A stretch of DNA of 8,216 bases from an uncultured Clostridia bacterium (GTDB lineage: Bacteria; Bacillota; Clostridia; Oscillospirales; Oscillospiraceae): contig CAMHRJ010000084.1 in NCBI GenBank assembly GCA_946187475.1, positions 1-8,216 on the forward strand, read 5' to 3'. The translations under genes and the position numbers were made by a program. The stretch's first letter is position 1. Each line of letters opens with the position of its first letter. The notes under the pieces are model-generated. The model worked only from the letters and a program-made list of their open reading frames with translations, was not told the DNA's origin and did no database searches. Positions 1 to 6,136 of this stretch are shown piece by piece.

Positions 1-902
1 GGTCCCCCAAGGACTGGACCCTGGGAAGCGGCATCCGCCTCTCCGGCGACGGCACCGTGACCGTGGACTTCTCCAAGGCCCACTACGGCAGCTTCTCCAG
101 CATGATCCCCGAGGAAGAGGACGACGGCGCCGCCTGGACGCCCGACTGGGACGAGCCGGAGAACGGCTCCTACTACACCGCCGCCGAGATCGCCGAGATG
201 ATCCGCGAGAAAAACGACGATATCAACCGGTTCCAGCGGGAGCTGCGTCAGGCCCAGCTGAAGTATCAGCGGGACCAGCTCACGGGCAAGAGCGGCGAAG
301 TCCGCGCCAAGTCTGACGGCGTCGTCACCCAGGTGGGCGACCCCCACAGCATCCCCGTGGGTGAGGCCCTGGTCACCATCCGCTCCAACGTTCGGGCACA
401 GATCACGGTCTATGTGGACGAGCTGTCTCTGGACCTGCTGAAGCCCGGCGACAGCGTCAGCGTCTACACCTACGAAAGCGGCAGCACCTTCACCGCCACG
501 GTGGAATCCATCGGCACCAAGCCCGCGGAGGACTATGGCTACTACGGTTCGGCCAGCTCCTTCTACCCCGTCACCTGCGTGGCGGATGACGAATCCGTAG
601 AGGTTCGGGCCTGGGAGTACTGCTCTGTCACCCTGGACAGCACCGAAAGTGACAGCAGCAAGCTCTATCTCCCCCTCTTTTTCGTGCGGGAGGACAGCAG
701 CGGCAGCTATGTGTTCCGCCAGGGCGAGAACGGAAAGCTGGAAAAGCAGTACGTGTCCACCGGCGCCATCCTCTGGGGCAGCAGCGTGGAGATTCGCGGC
801 GGGCTGACCTTTGAAGACTTCGTCGCCTTCCCCTATGGCCGGGGCGTCCAGGCGGGCAACCCCACCCAGGTGGGCACGATGGACGAATTGTATAACTACT
901 AA
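1..902 (+). CDS. HlyD/MacA-type efflux adaptor (membrane fusion protein), C-terminal part, 5' truncated
   Basis: The reading frame is open from the left edge (first full codon at position 3) and ends at TAA 900-902, giving about 299 visible residues. The first ATG in this frame (57-59... region begins at GTG 57) is internal, so the true start lies outside the window. In order, the visible protein has an acidic, Tyr/Trp-rich stretch (SMIPEEEDDGAAWTPDWDEP and on), a charged alpha-helical coiled-coil segment (TAAEIAEMIREKNDDINRFQ onward), a lipoyl-like half domain (GEVRAKSDGVVTQVG ... VGEALVTI), a beta-barrel (VDELSLDLLKPGDSVSVYTY) and a membrane-proximal region containing LPLFFVRED and YVFRQGENGKLEKQYVSTG. 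This order fits the adaptor that links a MacB-type ABC exporter to the outer cell envelope; in Gram-positives it is anchored in the membrane and faces outward. It sits 12 nt ahead of the permease and overlaps its Shine-Dalgarno, so they form one operon. The substrate cannot be told. Confidence 0.82.
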   Translation, partial: SPKDWTLGSGIRLSGDGTVTVDFSKAHYGSFSSMIPEEEDDGAAWTPDWDEPENGSYYTAAEIAEMIREKNDDINRFQRELRQAQLKYQRDQLTGKSGEVRAKSDGVVTQVGDPHSIPVGEALVTIRSNVRAQITVYVDELSLDLLKPGDSVSVYTYESGSTFTATVESIGTKPAEDYGYYGSASSFYPVTCVADDESVEVRAWEYCSVTLDSTESDSSKLYLPLFFVREDSSGSYVFRQGENGKLEKQYVSTGAILWGSSVEIRGGLTFEDFVAFPYGRGVQAGNPTQVGTMDELYNY

Positions 903-914
903 GGAGGGACAAAG

Positions 915-2177
915 ATGTTAGAGAATATTCGACTGTCCTTCCGGGGCATCTGGTCGCACAAGATGCGCTCTTTTCTGACGATGCTGGGCATCATCATCGG
1001 CATTGCCGCCATCATCGTCATCGTCTCCACCATCCAGGGCACCAACGAGCAGATCAAGCAGAATCTGGTGGGCTCCGGCACCAACACCGTATCCGTGGCC
1101 CTGTATCAGGACGGCTGGACCTACGAATTCGACTACAATCCCACCCCGGACGTGCAGCCCTTCAACGACGATCTGCGCGCCGAGCTGGCCGGTCTGGACC
1201 ATGTGGACGGCATCGCCTTCATCCACCGGCGGGATTACAGTGACCAGATGAGCTATCTCAAGACGGACTTGAGCAGCAACTCCCTCTGCGGCGTCAGCGG
1301 TGACTATTTCGCCGTTTCCGGCTATCAGGTCACCCGGGGCCGGGGCTTCAGCCAGCGGGAGCTCACCGAGCCGGGTGCCAGAGTCTGCATCATCGACAAG
1401 ACCGTGCGCGCCACCGCATTCGGCAGCGAGGACCCCATCGGCAAGGCGCTGGAGATCAAGGGCGTGCCCTTCACAGTCGTCGGCGTGGTGCAGTCCCGGG
1501 ACGTGTTCGAGCCCACCATCAACACCCTGGAGGACTGGTACACATACTCCACCGACCGGAACGGCCATGTCTTCCTGCCCGACTCCGCCTGGCCCCTGCT
1601 CTTCGGCTTTGACGAGCCGGAGACCGTGGTGCTCCGGGCAGACAGCACCGACAACATGACCTCTGTGGGCCGGGAGGCCGCCAAGCGCATCAACACGGCG
1701 CTGAATCTGGACACCACGGACACCGCCGCGCTGCAGTACAAGAGCGAGAATCTGCTGGACCAGGCTGCCGATCTGCAGCAGCTGGCCAGCTCCACCAACA
1801 TCATGCTCATTGCCATCGCCTCCATCTCCCTGCTGGTGGGCGGCATCGGCGTCATGAACATCATGCTGGTCTCCGTCACCGAGCGCACCCGGGAGATCGG
1901 TCTGAAAAAGGCCCTGGGCGCCAGAAGAAAACAGATTCTCGGTCAGTTCCTCACGGAGGCGGCGGTACTGTCTCTGCTGGGCGGTCTGCTGGGCATCGTG
2001 GCAGGCATCGTCCTGGCCCGGGTGATCTCCTACGTCATGCAGATCCCCGTGGCCATCAGCGTTCCGGCCATTCTGGTGGCCATCATCTTCTCCACGCTGG
2101 TGGGTGTGATCTTCGGTCTGCTGCCCAGTGTGCGGGCTTCGAAGCTGAACCCCATCGACGCCCTGCGTTACGAATAA
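915..2177 (+). CDS. MacB-type ABC transporter permease (MacB_PCD + FtsX domains)
   Basis: This is a complete 420-residue protein starting at ATG 915. The start is fixed by AAGGAGGG at 901-908, which overlaps the stop of the preceding gene. An N-terminal transmembrane helix (about residues 19-41, LTMLGIIIGIAAIIVIVST) is followed by a large extracytoplasmic MacB_PCD-like domain (about 43-290). Three C-terminal helices (about 294-318, 346-372, 382-404) then form the FtsX unit. The coupling segment after TM2 (residues 323-338, ERTREIGLKKALGARR) and the terminal SKLNPIDALRYE are hallmark sequences of MacB/FtsX permeases. No Walker motifs are present, so the nucleotide-binding subunit is a separate protein and is not in this window. 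With the upstream adaptor it should form a mechanotransmission-type exporter or stress-response ABC system. Length is normal for the family and there is no sign of damage. Export of a peptide or small molecule is family-level knowledge; the substrate is unknown. Confidence 0.93.
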   Translation: MLENIRLSFRGIWSHKMRSFLTMLGIIIGIAAIIVIVSTIQGTNEQIKQNLVGSGTNTVSVALYQDGWTYEFDYNPTPDVQPFNDDLRAELAGLDHVDGIAFIHRRDYSDQMSYLKTDLSSNSLCGVSGDYFAVSGYQVTRGRGFSQRELTEPGARVCIIDKTVRATAFGSEDPIGKALEIKGVPFTVVGVVQSRDVFEPTINTLEDWYTYSTDRNGHVFLPDSAWPLLFGFDEPETVVLRADSTDNMTSVGREAAKRINTALNLDTTDTAALQYKSENLLDQAADLQQLASSTNIMLIAIASISLLVGGIGVMNIMLVSVTERTREIGLKKALGARRKQILGQFLTEAAVLSLLGGLLGIVAGIVLARVISYVMQIPVAISVPAILVAIIFSTLVGVIFGLLPSVRASKLNPIDALRYE

Positions 2178-2188
2178 GCCCTAGACGC

Positions 2189-2225
2189 AACAATCCCACA
2201 GGAAGCTTTCCTGTGGGATTGTTTT
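2189..2225. terminator. Strong Rho-independent terminator shared by converging genes
   Basis: A perfect 14-bp stem has arms CAATCCCACAGGAA (2191-2204) and TTCCTGTGGGATTG (2208-2221) with a 3-nt loop. Two further A-T pairs extend it outward to AA (2189-2190) and TT (2222-2223), and a short T-run follows on the + strand. It lies 11 nt after the permease stop. Its T-run overlaps the stop codon of the converging epimerase gene (2224-2226), so it can serve both directions. Confidence 0.92.
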
Positions 2226-3002
2226 ATGCAATTTCAATGTCTGCTTCCGATTGTCGGAGGTAGCGCACCGTGCCCGTGAGACGGACTTCCCCATTCTCGG
2301 AAACATCTACAGTCAGGATGCCGCCGGGCTCCCGGAAGGACGCCGTGAGAGCACCGCCGGACTCCGTCGCCAGCCAGGCCCCTGCCGCGGTGGTGCCGCT
2401 GGCGCAGGAGGTCTCCCAGCAGAGGGTATTCGCCCCGGGGACATAGACCAGCGGTACCAGCCGCTGGGCACGCCGATCCAGGAACATGATGCCCAGAGCC
2501 TCGGCGTTCAGGCGCTGACACCATTCCGGGGCGGAACGCTCCGCCAAAGGCCGGGGCATGGGCTGCTCCAGGATTACATGGGTGATGCCGTCCAGCTCCA
2601 CCACCGGGGACTCCCCCGCTCCCGGGAGCAGGACACGCCGGATGGCTTTGGGGGTGGGCATATCCACCGTGCCCTGCCAGCTTCCGTCGGGCTGGGCTTC
2701 CACCTCCGCCGTGACGGGCTGGGCTGCGCCGGAGACCCGGAGGACGACGCTGCGCTGGGCTGCATCGGCCCGGACGGCAGCAAGCATGGCGGCGCTCATG
2801 GAGGCGTTGCCGCAAAACTCACCGCCCGCCATGCGCAGGGCGAGATCGCAGTCCGCTGCTTCTGAGAGAAAGCCCACCTGCTCCGCCTCGGGCTCCAGAG
2901 CCATGAGGGCCGCAGCCGCCCCAGGCTGGTCAGACACCGGCACCGGTGTCTCCACCAGAAGGGTGAGATTCCCGGTGGGGTCGATCACATGATAGGTCAG
3001 TT

Positions 3003-3006
<4 letters not shown>
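2224..3006 (-). CDS. DapF-fold, two-cysteine (PLP-independent) amino-acid racemase/epimerase-like protein
   Basis: This is a 260-residue protein starting at ATG 3006. The start overlaps the ATPase stop as ATGA, with no clear Shine-Dalgarno, which suggests translational coupling. Two DapF-type half sites are visible: GGEFCGNASMSAA with Cys65, and WETSCASGTTAAGA with Cys201. Their spacing (about 136 residues) and the overall length fit the diaminopimelate epimerase superfamily, in which paired cysteines abstract and donate the alpha proton from opposite faces. The N-terminal PTGN (11-14... region) matches the family GxGN position. True DapF carries ERGxGET just before the second cysteine; here that stretch reads GANTLCWET, without the substrate-binding Arg. 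The substrate is therefore probably not DAP. Histidine-racemase-like (CntK) or another amino-acid epimerase activity is possible. PhzF-type isomerase is less likely because both cysteines are present. Its place as last gene of an amino-acid ABC importer operon suggests it acts on the imported compound in the cytoplasm. Confidence 0.8.
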
Positions 3007-3787
<781 letters not shown>

Positions 3788-3791
<4 letters not shown>

Positions 3792-4435
3792 TGATAATAA
3801 TCCAGCCGCTTCTCGATCCTGCCCATGACCCGGTCTACGATGAGGTTGAACACATAGTAGAACACGCCGGCCACCAGGAAGGGCATGAAGCTGGTCTGGG
3901 AGTTTGCGATCTGCTTGCCGATGGTGAACATCTCCTGATAGGAGACCGTGAAGGCCATGGAGGTATCCTTGACCAGGGTGACGATCTCGTTGGTCACGCT
4001 GGGCATGATGCGCTTGACCACCTGGGGCAGGATGATGCGCATGAAGGTCTGGAATTTGGAGTAGCCCAGAACGGTGGCCGCCTCATACTGGCCTACCGGG
4101 ATGGACTCGATGCCGCCGCGATAGATTTCGGCAAAATAGGCCGCGTAGTTGATGGAGAAGGCGATGACCACGGGGATCAGCTTGTTGCGGGCCACACCGG
4201 CGCCGAAGAGGTAGTACGGGCCGTAGGTCACGGCCAGCAGCTGCAGCATCAGCGGCGTGCCGCGCAGGATGGTGATGAAAAATCGCGTGACGGCGGAGAC
4301 GATCTTGTTCTTGCTCATGCGCAGCAAGGCCACGATCATGCCCAGCGGCAGCGAAAACAGCACCGTCAGGAAGAAGATGGCGCAGGTCTTGCCCAGACCT
4401 TCGCTCATCTTCACAATCATTGTCATTAGGGACAT
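3788..4435 (-). CDS. Polar amino-acid ABC transporter, permease subunit (HisM/GlnP family)
   Basis: This is a 215-residue inner-membrane protein of the HisM family. It has the conserved RGTPLMLQ segment (58-65) and an EAA coupling loop, EAATVLGYSKFQTFMRIILP (118-137), which docks onto the ATPase. Hydrophobic helices lie at about 13-40, 48-78, 86-104, 150-170 and 183-203, the usual five-helix pattern. The start at ATG 4435 is supported by GAGG (4444-4447 on the opposite strand reading) with 8-nt spacing; the internal Met4 and Met10 lack such a site. Only one permease gene is present, so the transporter would be a homodimer. It is separated from the solute-binding gene by a terminator-like hairpin and a long palindrome, and joined to the ATPase gene by a 4-bp overlap. 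Confidence 0.95.
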
Positions 4436-4454
4436 GGTGAGAACCTCGTTTCGT

Positions 4455-4617
4455 AGGAAGCGCTGAACAGGTCGAAGTGCACAGATTGACGAACAGGTTT
4501 TTCGTCTGATAAAGTCGAAAAATCGCAGGAATACTTTGTGTATTTCAAGATTTTGAGACGAAATCAGACGGAAAAGATGCCGTCAAGATGCGTGCGGCGA
4601 TCTGCTCAGCGTTTCCT
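4455..4617. repeat. 163-nt near-continuous imperfect palindrome in the ABC operon (MITE-like or structured RNA)
   Basis: The outer arms 4455-4474 and 4598-4617 pair over 20 positions, read as + strand RNA: 17 Watson-Crick, 2 G-U and a single A-C mismatch. Moving inward, more paired blocks follow in register: 4479-4482 with 4592-4595, 4486-4491 with 4581-4586, 4498-4510 with 4563-4575 (12 Watson-Crick plus 1 G-U), 4514-4516 with 4557-4559, 4519-4524 with 4549-4554, and 4528-4534 with 4540-4546 around a 5-nt loop. The unpaired blocks between them are small and almost equal on both sides, so the whole segment folds into one long rod. No convincing coding sequence lies in it. Its base is more AT-rich than the flanking genes. 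It may be a non-autonomous palindromic mobile repeat or a mRNA structure controlling permease expression. No target-site duplication is obvious at its edges. Confidence 0.8.
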
Positions 4618-4620
4618 CAA

Positions 4621-4659
4621 AAAGGATTTCCCGAAAGCGCAGTTTCCTGCGCTTTCGGG
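4621..4659 (-). terminator. Intercistronic terminator/mRNA-stabilising hairpin after the solute-binding gene
   Basis: A perfect 13-bp stem has arms CCCGAAAGCGCAG (4630-4642) and CTGCGCTTTCGGG (4647-4659) with loop TTTC. On the minus strand it is followed by AAATCCTTTTT, a near T-run. It begins 29 nt after the solute-binding gene stop. This position is common in importer operons, where partial termination keeps binding-protein mRNA more abundant than permease and ATPase mRNA; that role is inferred here. Confidence 0.82.
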
Positions 4660-4688
4660 TGATACATTGTCAGTGCAGCCTGTCCGTC

Positions 4689-5495
4689 TCAGTCAGCCAG
4701 GAACAGCAGGTTGTTGACGATGTCGGGATAGTTGGATGCAATCTCGGCATAAGTGCCGTTCTCCACCAGGGCGGCCACGGCCTCTTCCACCTGGGCGCAG
4801 AGCTCCGCGTCATCGGCGCGGAAAGCAATGCCGTACTGCTCGGCGCCAAGGGCCTCGTCGATGATGGTCAGGCCCTCGTGCTCGGCCACGTAGCTGGTGG
4901 CCACGGGCATATCTACGAACACGGCGTCCACGCCGCCGCCTTCCAGCTCGGTGAAGCACTTGAGGAAGCTGTCGCAGGTAACGATATTGCCGAAGGTGGC
5001 GGCCAGCTCATCCAGATCGTCCTGGAGCAGGGCCTCGCCGGAGGTGCCCAGCTGCACGGCCACGTCCTTGCCGGCCAGATCAGCGGAGGAAGCCAGACCG
5101 CTGTCGGACTTCACCACCAGGACCTGGGTGTTGTCATAGTAAGGAGCGGAGAGCACATAGCCAGCTTCCTTCATGCTGTCCAGAATGGTCATGCCGGACC
5201 AGACGCAGTCGCACTCGTAGGAGTCCAGCTGCACCAGCTTCTCGTCCCAGTTCACGCCGAAGACTTCCAGCTCCCAGCCCAGGTAATCGCAGACGGCCTG
5301 GCAGACTTCCACATCGAAGCCGGTGTACGCACCGTCGTCGCCCAGATAGCTGAAGGGCGGATACTCAGGGTCGATGCCCATGATGAATTTCGTGCGGTCC
5401 GCAGCCGCCTCGGCAGAGCCGTCGGCGGGCTTGGCGTCGGATGCGCTGCTGCCGCAGCCACACAGTACGGTTGCCAGCATCATGACCGCCAGCAA
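4689..5495 (-). CDS. Polar amino-acid ABC transporter solute-binding lipoprotein (SBP_bac_3); start codon unclear
   Basis: This family-3 solute-binding protein would be lipid-anchored outside the membrane and deliver ligand to the permease at 3788-4435. Motifs seen, numbered from TTG 5495: lipobox LCGC (11-14, Cys14 lipidated), FIMGIDPEYPPFSYLG (37-52), TGFDVEVCQAV, SGMTI (100-104), APYYDNTQVLVV, VAVQLGTSGE (146-154) and VDMP (194-197, Asp195 at the ligand-amine position). At residue 108 there is Met where the family normally has the Arg that binds the ligand carboxylate (SMKEAG replacing the usual ERxK). The protein is rich in cysteine. The start is a problem: the reading frame continues upstream of TTG 5495 through QPKRTLALLL, a proper signal-peptide n-region, with GGAGG at 5521-5525 correctly placed, but no ATG, GTG or TTG lies between. 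A small deletion, sequencing error or unusual initiation is likely. The rest of the frame is intact. Confidence 0.9.
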   Translation of the reverse strand: MLAVMMLATVLCGCGSSASDAKPADGSAEAAADRTKFIMGIDPEYPPFSYLGDDGAYTGFDVEVCQAVCDYLGWELEVFGVNWDEKLVQLDSYECDCVWSGMTILDSMKEAGYVLSAPYYDNTQVLVVKSDSGLASSADLAGKDVAVQLGTSGEALLQDDLDELAATFGNIVTCDSFLKCFTELEGGGVDAVFVDMPVATSYVAEHEGLTIIDEALGAEQYGIAFRADDAELCAQVEEAVAALVENGTYAEIASNYPDIVNNLLFLAD

Positions 5496-5520
5496 AAGAG
5501 CCAGAGTTCTTTTTGGTTGT

Positions 5521-5525
5521 CCTCC
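5521..5525 (-). promoter_or_regulatory. Orphan Shine-Dalgarno (GGAGG) for the solute-binding gene
   Basis: GGAGG on the minus strand is followed by ACAACC and then AAAAAGAACTCTGG. An ATG placed after ACAACC would have ideal 6-nt spacing and give MKRTLALLL. The start codon is absent at exactly this place, which dates the loss or points to an error. The next in-frame initiator, TTG 5495, is about 25 nt away, too far for this site. Confidence 0.65.
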
Positions 5526-5558
5526 ATTAAATGGTTTGGTTTATTTCGTTAGCCGGGT

Positions 5559-5588
5559 ATCATATTACCACATTAGCACGCTAAACAA
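5559..5588 (-). promoter_or_regulatory. Candidate promoter of the amino-acid ABC operon
   Basis: On the minus strand, TTGTTT (5588-5583) is followed after 18 nt by TATGAT (5564-5559). This puts a start of transcription near 5552 and leaves about 30 nt before GGAGG. Both boxes match sigma-70-type consensus at 4-5 of 6 positions. The 12-bp palindrome at 5573-5584 lies within the spacer. Confidence 0.55.
5573..5584. promoter_or_regulatory. Candidate operator, TTAGC-AC-GCTAA palindrome
   Basis: A perfect 5-bp inverted repeat, TTAGC (5573-5577) and GCTAA (5580-5584), sits between the -35 and -10 boxes of the ABC operon promoter. A third copy of the half-site, TTAGC at 5549-5553, lies 24 nt from the first and covers the predicted transcription start. 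A repressor bound here would block the operon. No regulator family can be named. Confidence 0.4.
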
Positions 5589-5611
5589 AAGAACTTTTTT
5601 CTCCAAACGCG

Positions 5612-5634
5612 AATGTTTACAATTTGTTCACATT
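5612..5634. promoter_or_regulatory. Candidate operator, 23-bp palindrome upstream of the ABC promoter
   Basis: Half-sites AATGT-N2-ACAA (5612-5622) and TTGT-N2-ACATT (5624-5634) are exact reverse complements apart from the two spacer bases on each side, centred on T5623. It lies about 25-45 nt upstream of the -35 box of the ABC operon and just upstream of the + strand promoter at 5656, so one dimeric regulator could act on both units. The regulator is unknown. Confidence 0.4.
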
Positions 5635-5655
5635 TTGGAGCCCTCCTTTTCCCTC

Positions 5656-5684
5656 TTTACAGGGCTTGCTGCACAAGATATAAT
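5656..5684 (+). promoter_or_regulatory. Promoter P1 of the NifX-like/CoADR operon
   Basis: TTTACA (5656-5661), a 17-nt spacer and a perfect TATAAT (5679-5684) make a near-consensus sigma-70-type promoter. Transcription would start near 5691, leaving a leader of about 54 nt ahead of ATG 5745. Confidence 0.7.
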
Positions 5685-5687
5685 AAA

Positions 5688-5716
5688 GTGACACATGGGA
5701 TGTGTTATAATATTAT
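5688..5716 (+). promoter_or_regulatory. Promoter P2 of the same operon, with an internal palindrome
   Basis: GTGACA (5688-5693), a 17-nt spacer and TATTAT (5711-5716) form a second promoter 32 nt downstream of P1. A perfect TATAAT also lies at 5706-5711 but has no -35 box at good spacing. ACACAT (5691-5696) and ATGTGT (5700-5705) form an inverted repeat with a 3-nt centre inside the P2 core, a possible operator that would also hit the P1 start site. Confidence 0.5.
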
Positions 5717-5744
5717 GTAAACTTATTTTTGGAGGAATATCATC

Positions 5745-6122
5745 ATGAGAATCGCAGTCACCTATGAAAACGGCCAGATCTTCCAGCACTTCGGTCACAC
5801 CGAGGCCTTCAAGGTCTACGACGTGCAGGACGGTCAGGTCATCGGCTCCCTGGTGGTGGGCACCAACGGTCAGGGCCACGGCGCCCTGGCGGGCTTCCTG
5901 CGGAATCTGTGCGCGGACGTGCTGATCTGCGGCGGCATCGGCGGCGGCGCCCAGAACGCCCTGCGGGAGGCTGGTATCCAGCTCTATGGCGGCGTCCAGG
6001 GCAGCGCGGACGAGGCCGTGGCGGCCTTCCTGGAGGGCCGCCTGGGCTATGACCCCGACGTGCATTGTGACCACCACGAACACGAGGACGGCCATCGCTG
6101 CGGCGACCATGGCTGTCACTGA
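5745..6122 (+). CDS. NifX/NifB-type (dinitrogenase Fe-Mo cofactor biosynthesis-like) protein with His/Cys-rich tail
   Basis: This is a 125-residue soluble protein starting at ATG 5745, with GGAGG at 5731-5735 and 9-nt spacing. The N-terminal MRIAVTYENGQIFQHFGHTE, the FKVYDV strand, the ADVLICGGIGGGAQNAL core (57-72) and GIQLYGGVQGSADEAVAAFL are typical of the small NifX/NafY-like fold that binds iron-sulfur or iron-molybdenum clusters. The last 19 residues (107-125) hold seven His and three Cys (H107, C108, H110, H111, H113, H117, C119, H122, C124, H125), which looks like a metal-binding tail. No nitrogenase genes are in the window. Stand-alone members are common in anaerobes that do not fix nitrogen, where their role is mostly unproven. 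It is followed after 14 nt by the CoADR-rhodanese gene, so a role in sulfur, iron or redox handling is inferred. Confidence 0.88.
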   Translation: MRIAVTYENGQIFQHFGHTEAFKVYDVQDGQVIGSLVVGTNGQGHGALAGFLRNLCADVLICGGIGGGAQNALREAGIQLYGGVQGSADEAVAAFLEGRLGYDPDVHCDHHEHEDGHRCGDHGCH

Positions 6123-6136
6123 AGAAAGGAGCGACT

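Noticed and set aside
4455..4617. Insertion sequence with transposase
   Set aside because: The element is only 163 nt with no coding capacity and no clear target duplication, so an autonomous IS is excluded; a non-autonomous repeat remains possible.
4436..4688. Riboswitch or T-box controlling the permease
   Set aside because: There is no T-box sequence, specifier loop or known aptamer core that I recognise. The structure is one symmetric rod rather than a multi-helix aptamer.
5480..5527. Short frame MEDNQKELWLFCWRS beginning at ATG 5527, as a leader peptide or uORF
   Set aside because: It has no Shine-Dalgarno of its own, and the GGAGG lies inside it. Its stop overlaps a Met codon in the binding-protein frame (ATGA), which is noted, but a simple loss of the true start explains the region better.
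4659..5552. 297-codon open frame on the + strand opposite the solute-binding gene
   Set aside because: The product has shadow-type composition (His/Gly/Val-rich) and the minus strand clearly encodes a solute-binding protein. It also runs through the terminator and the signal-peptide region.
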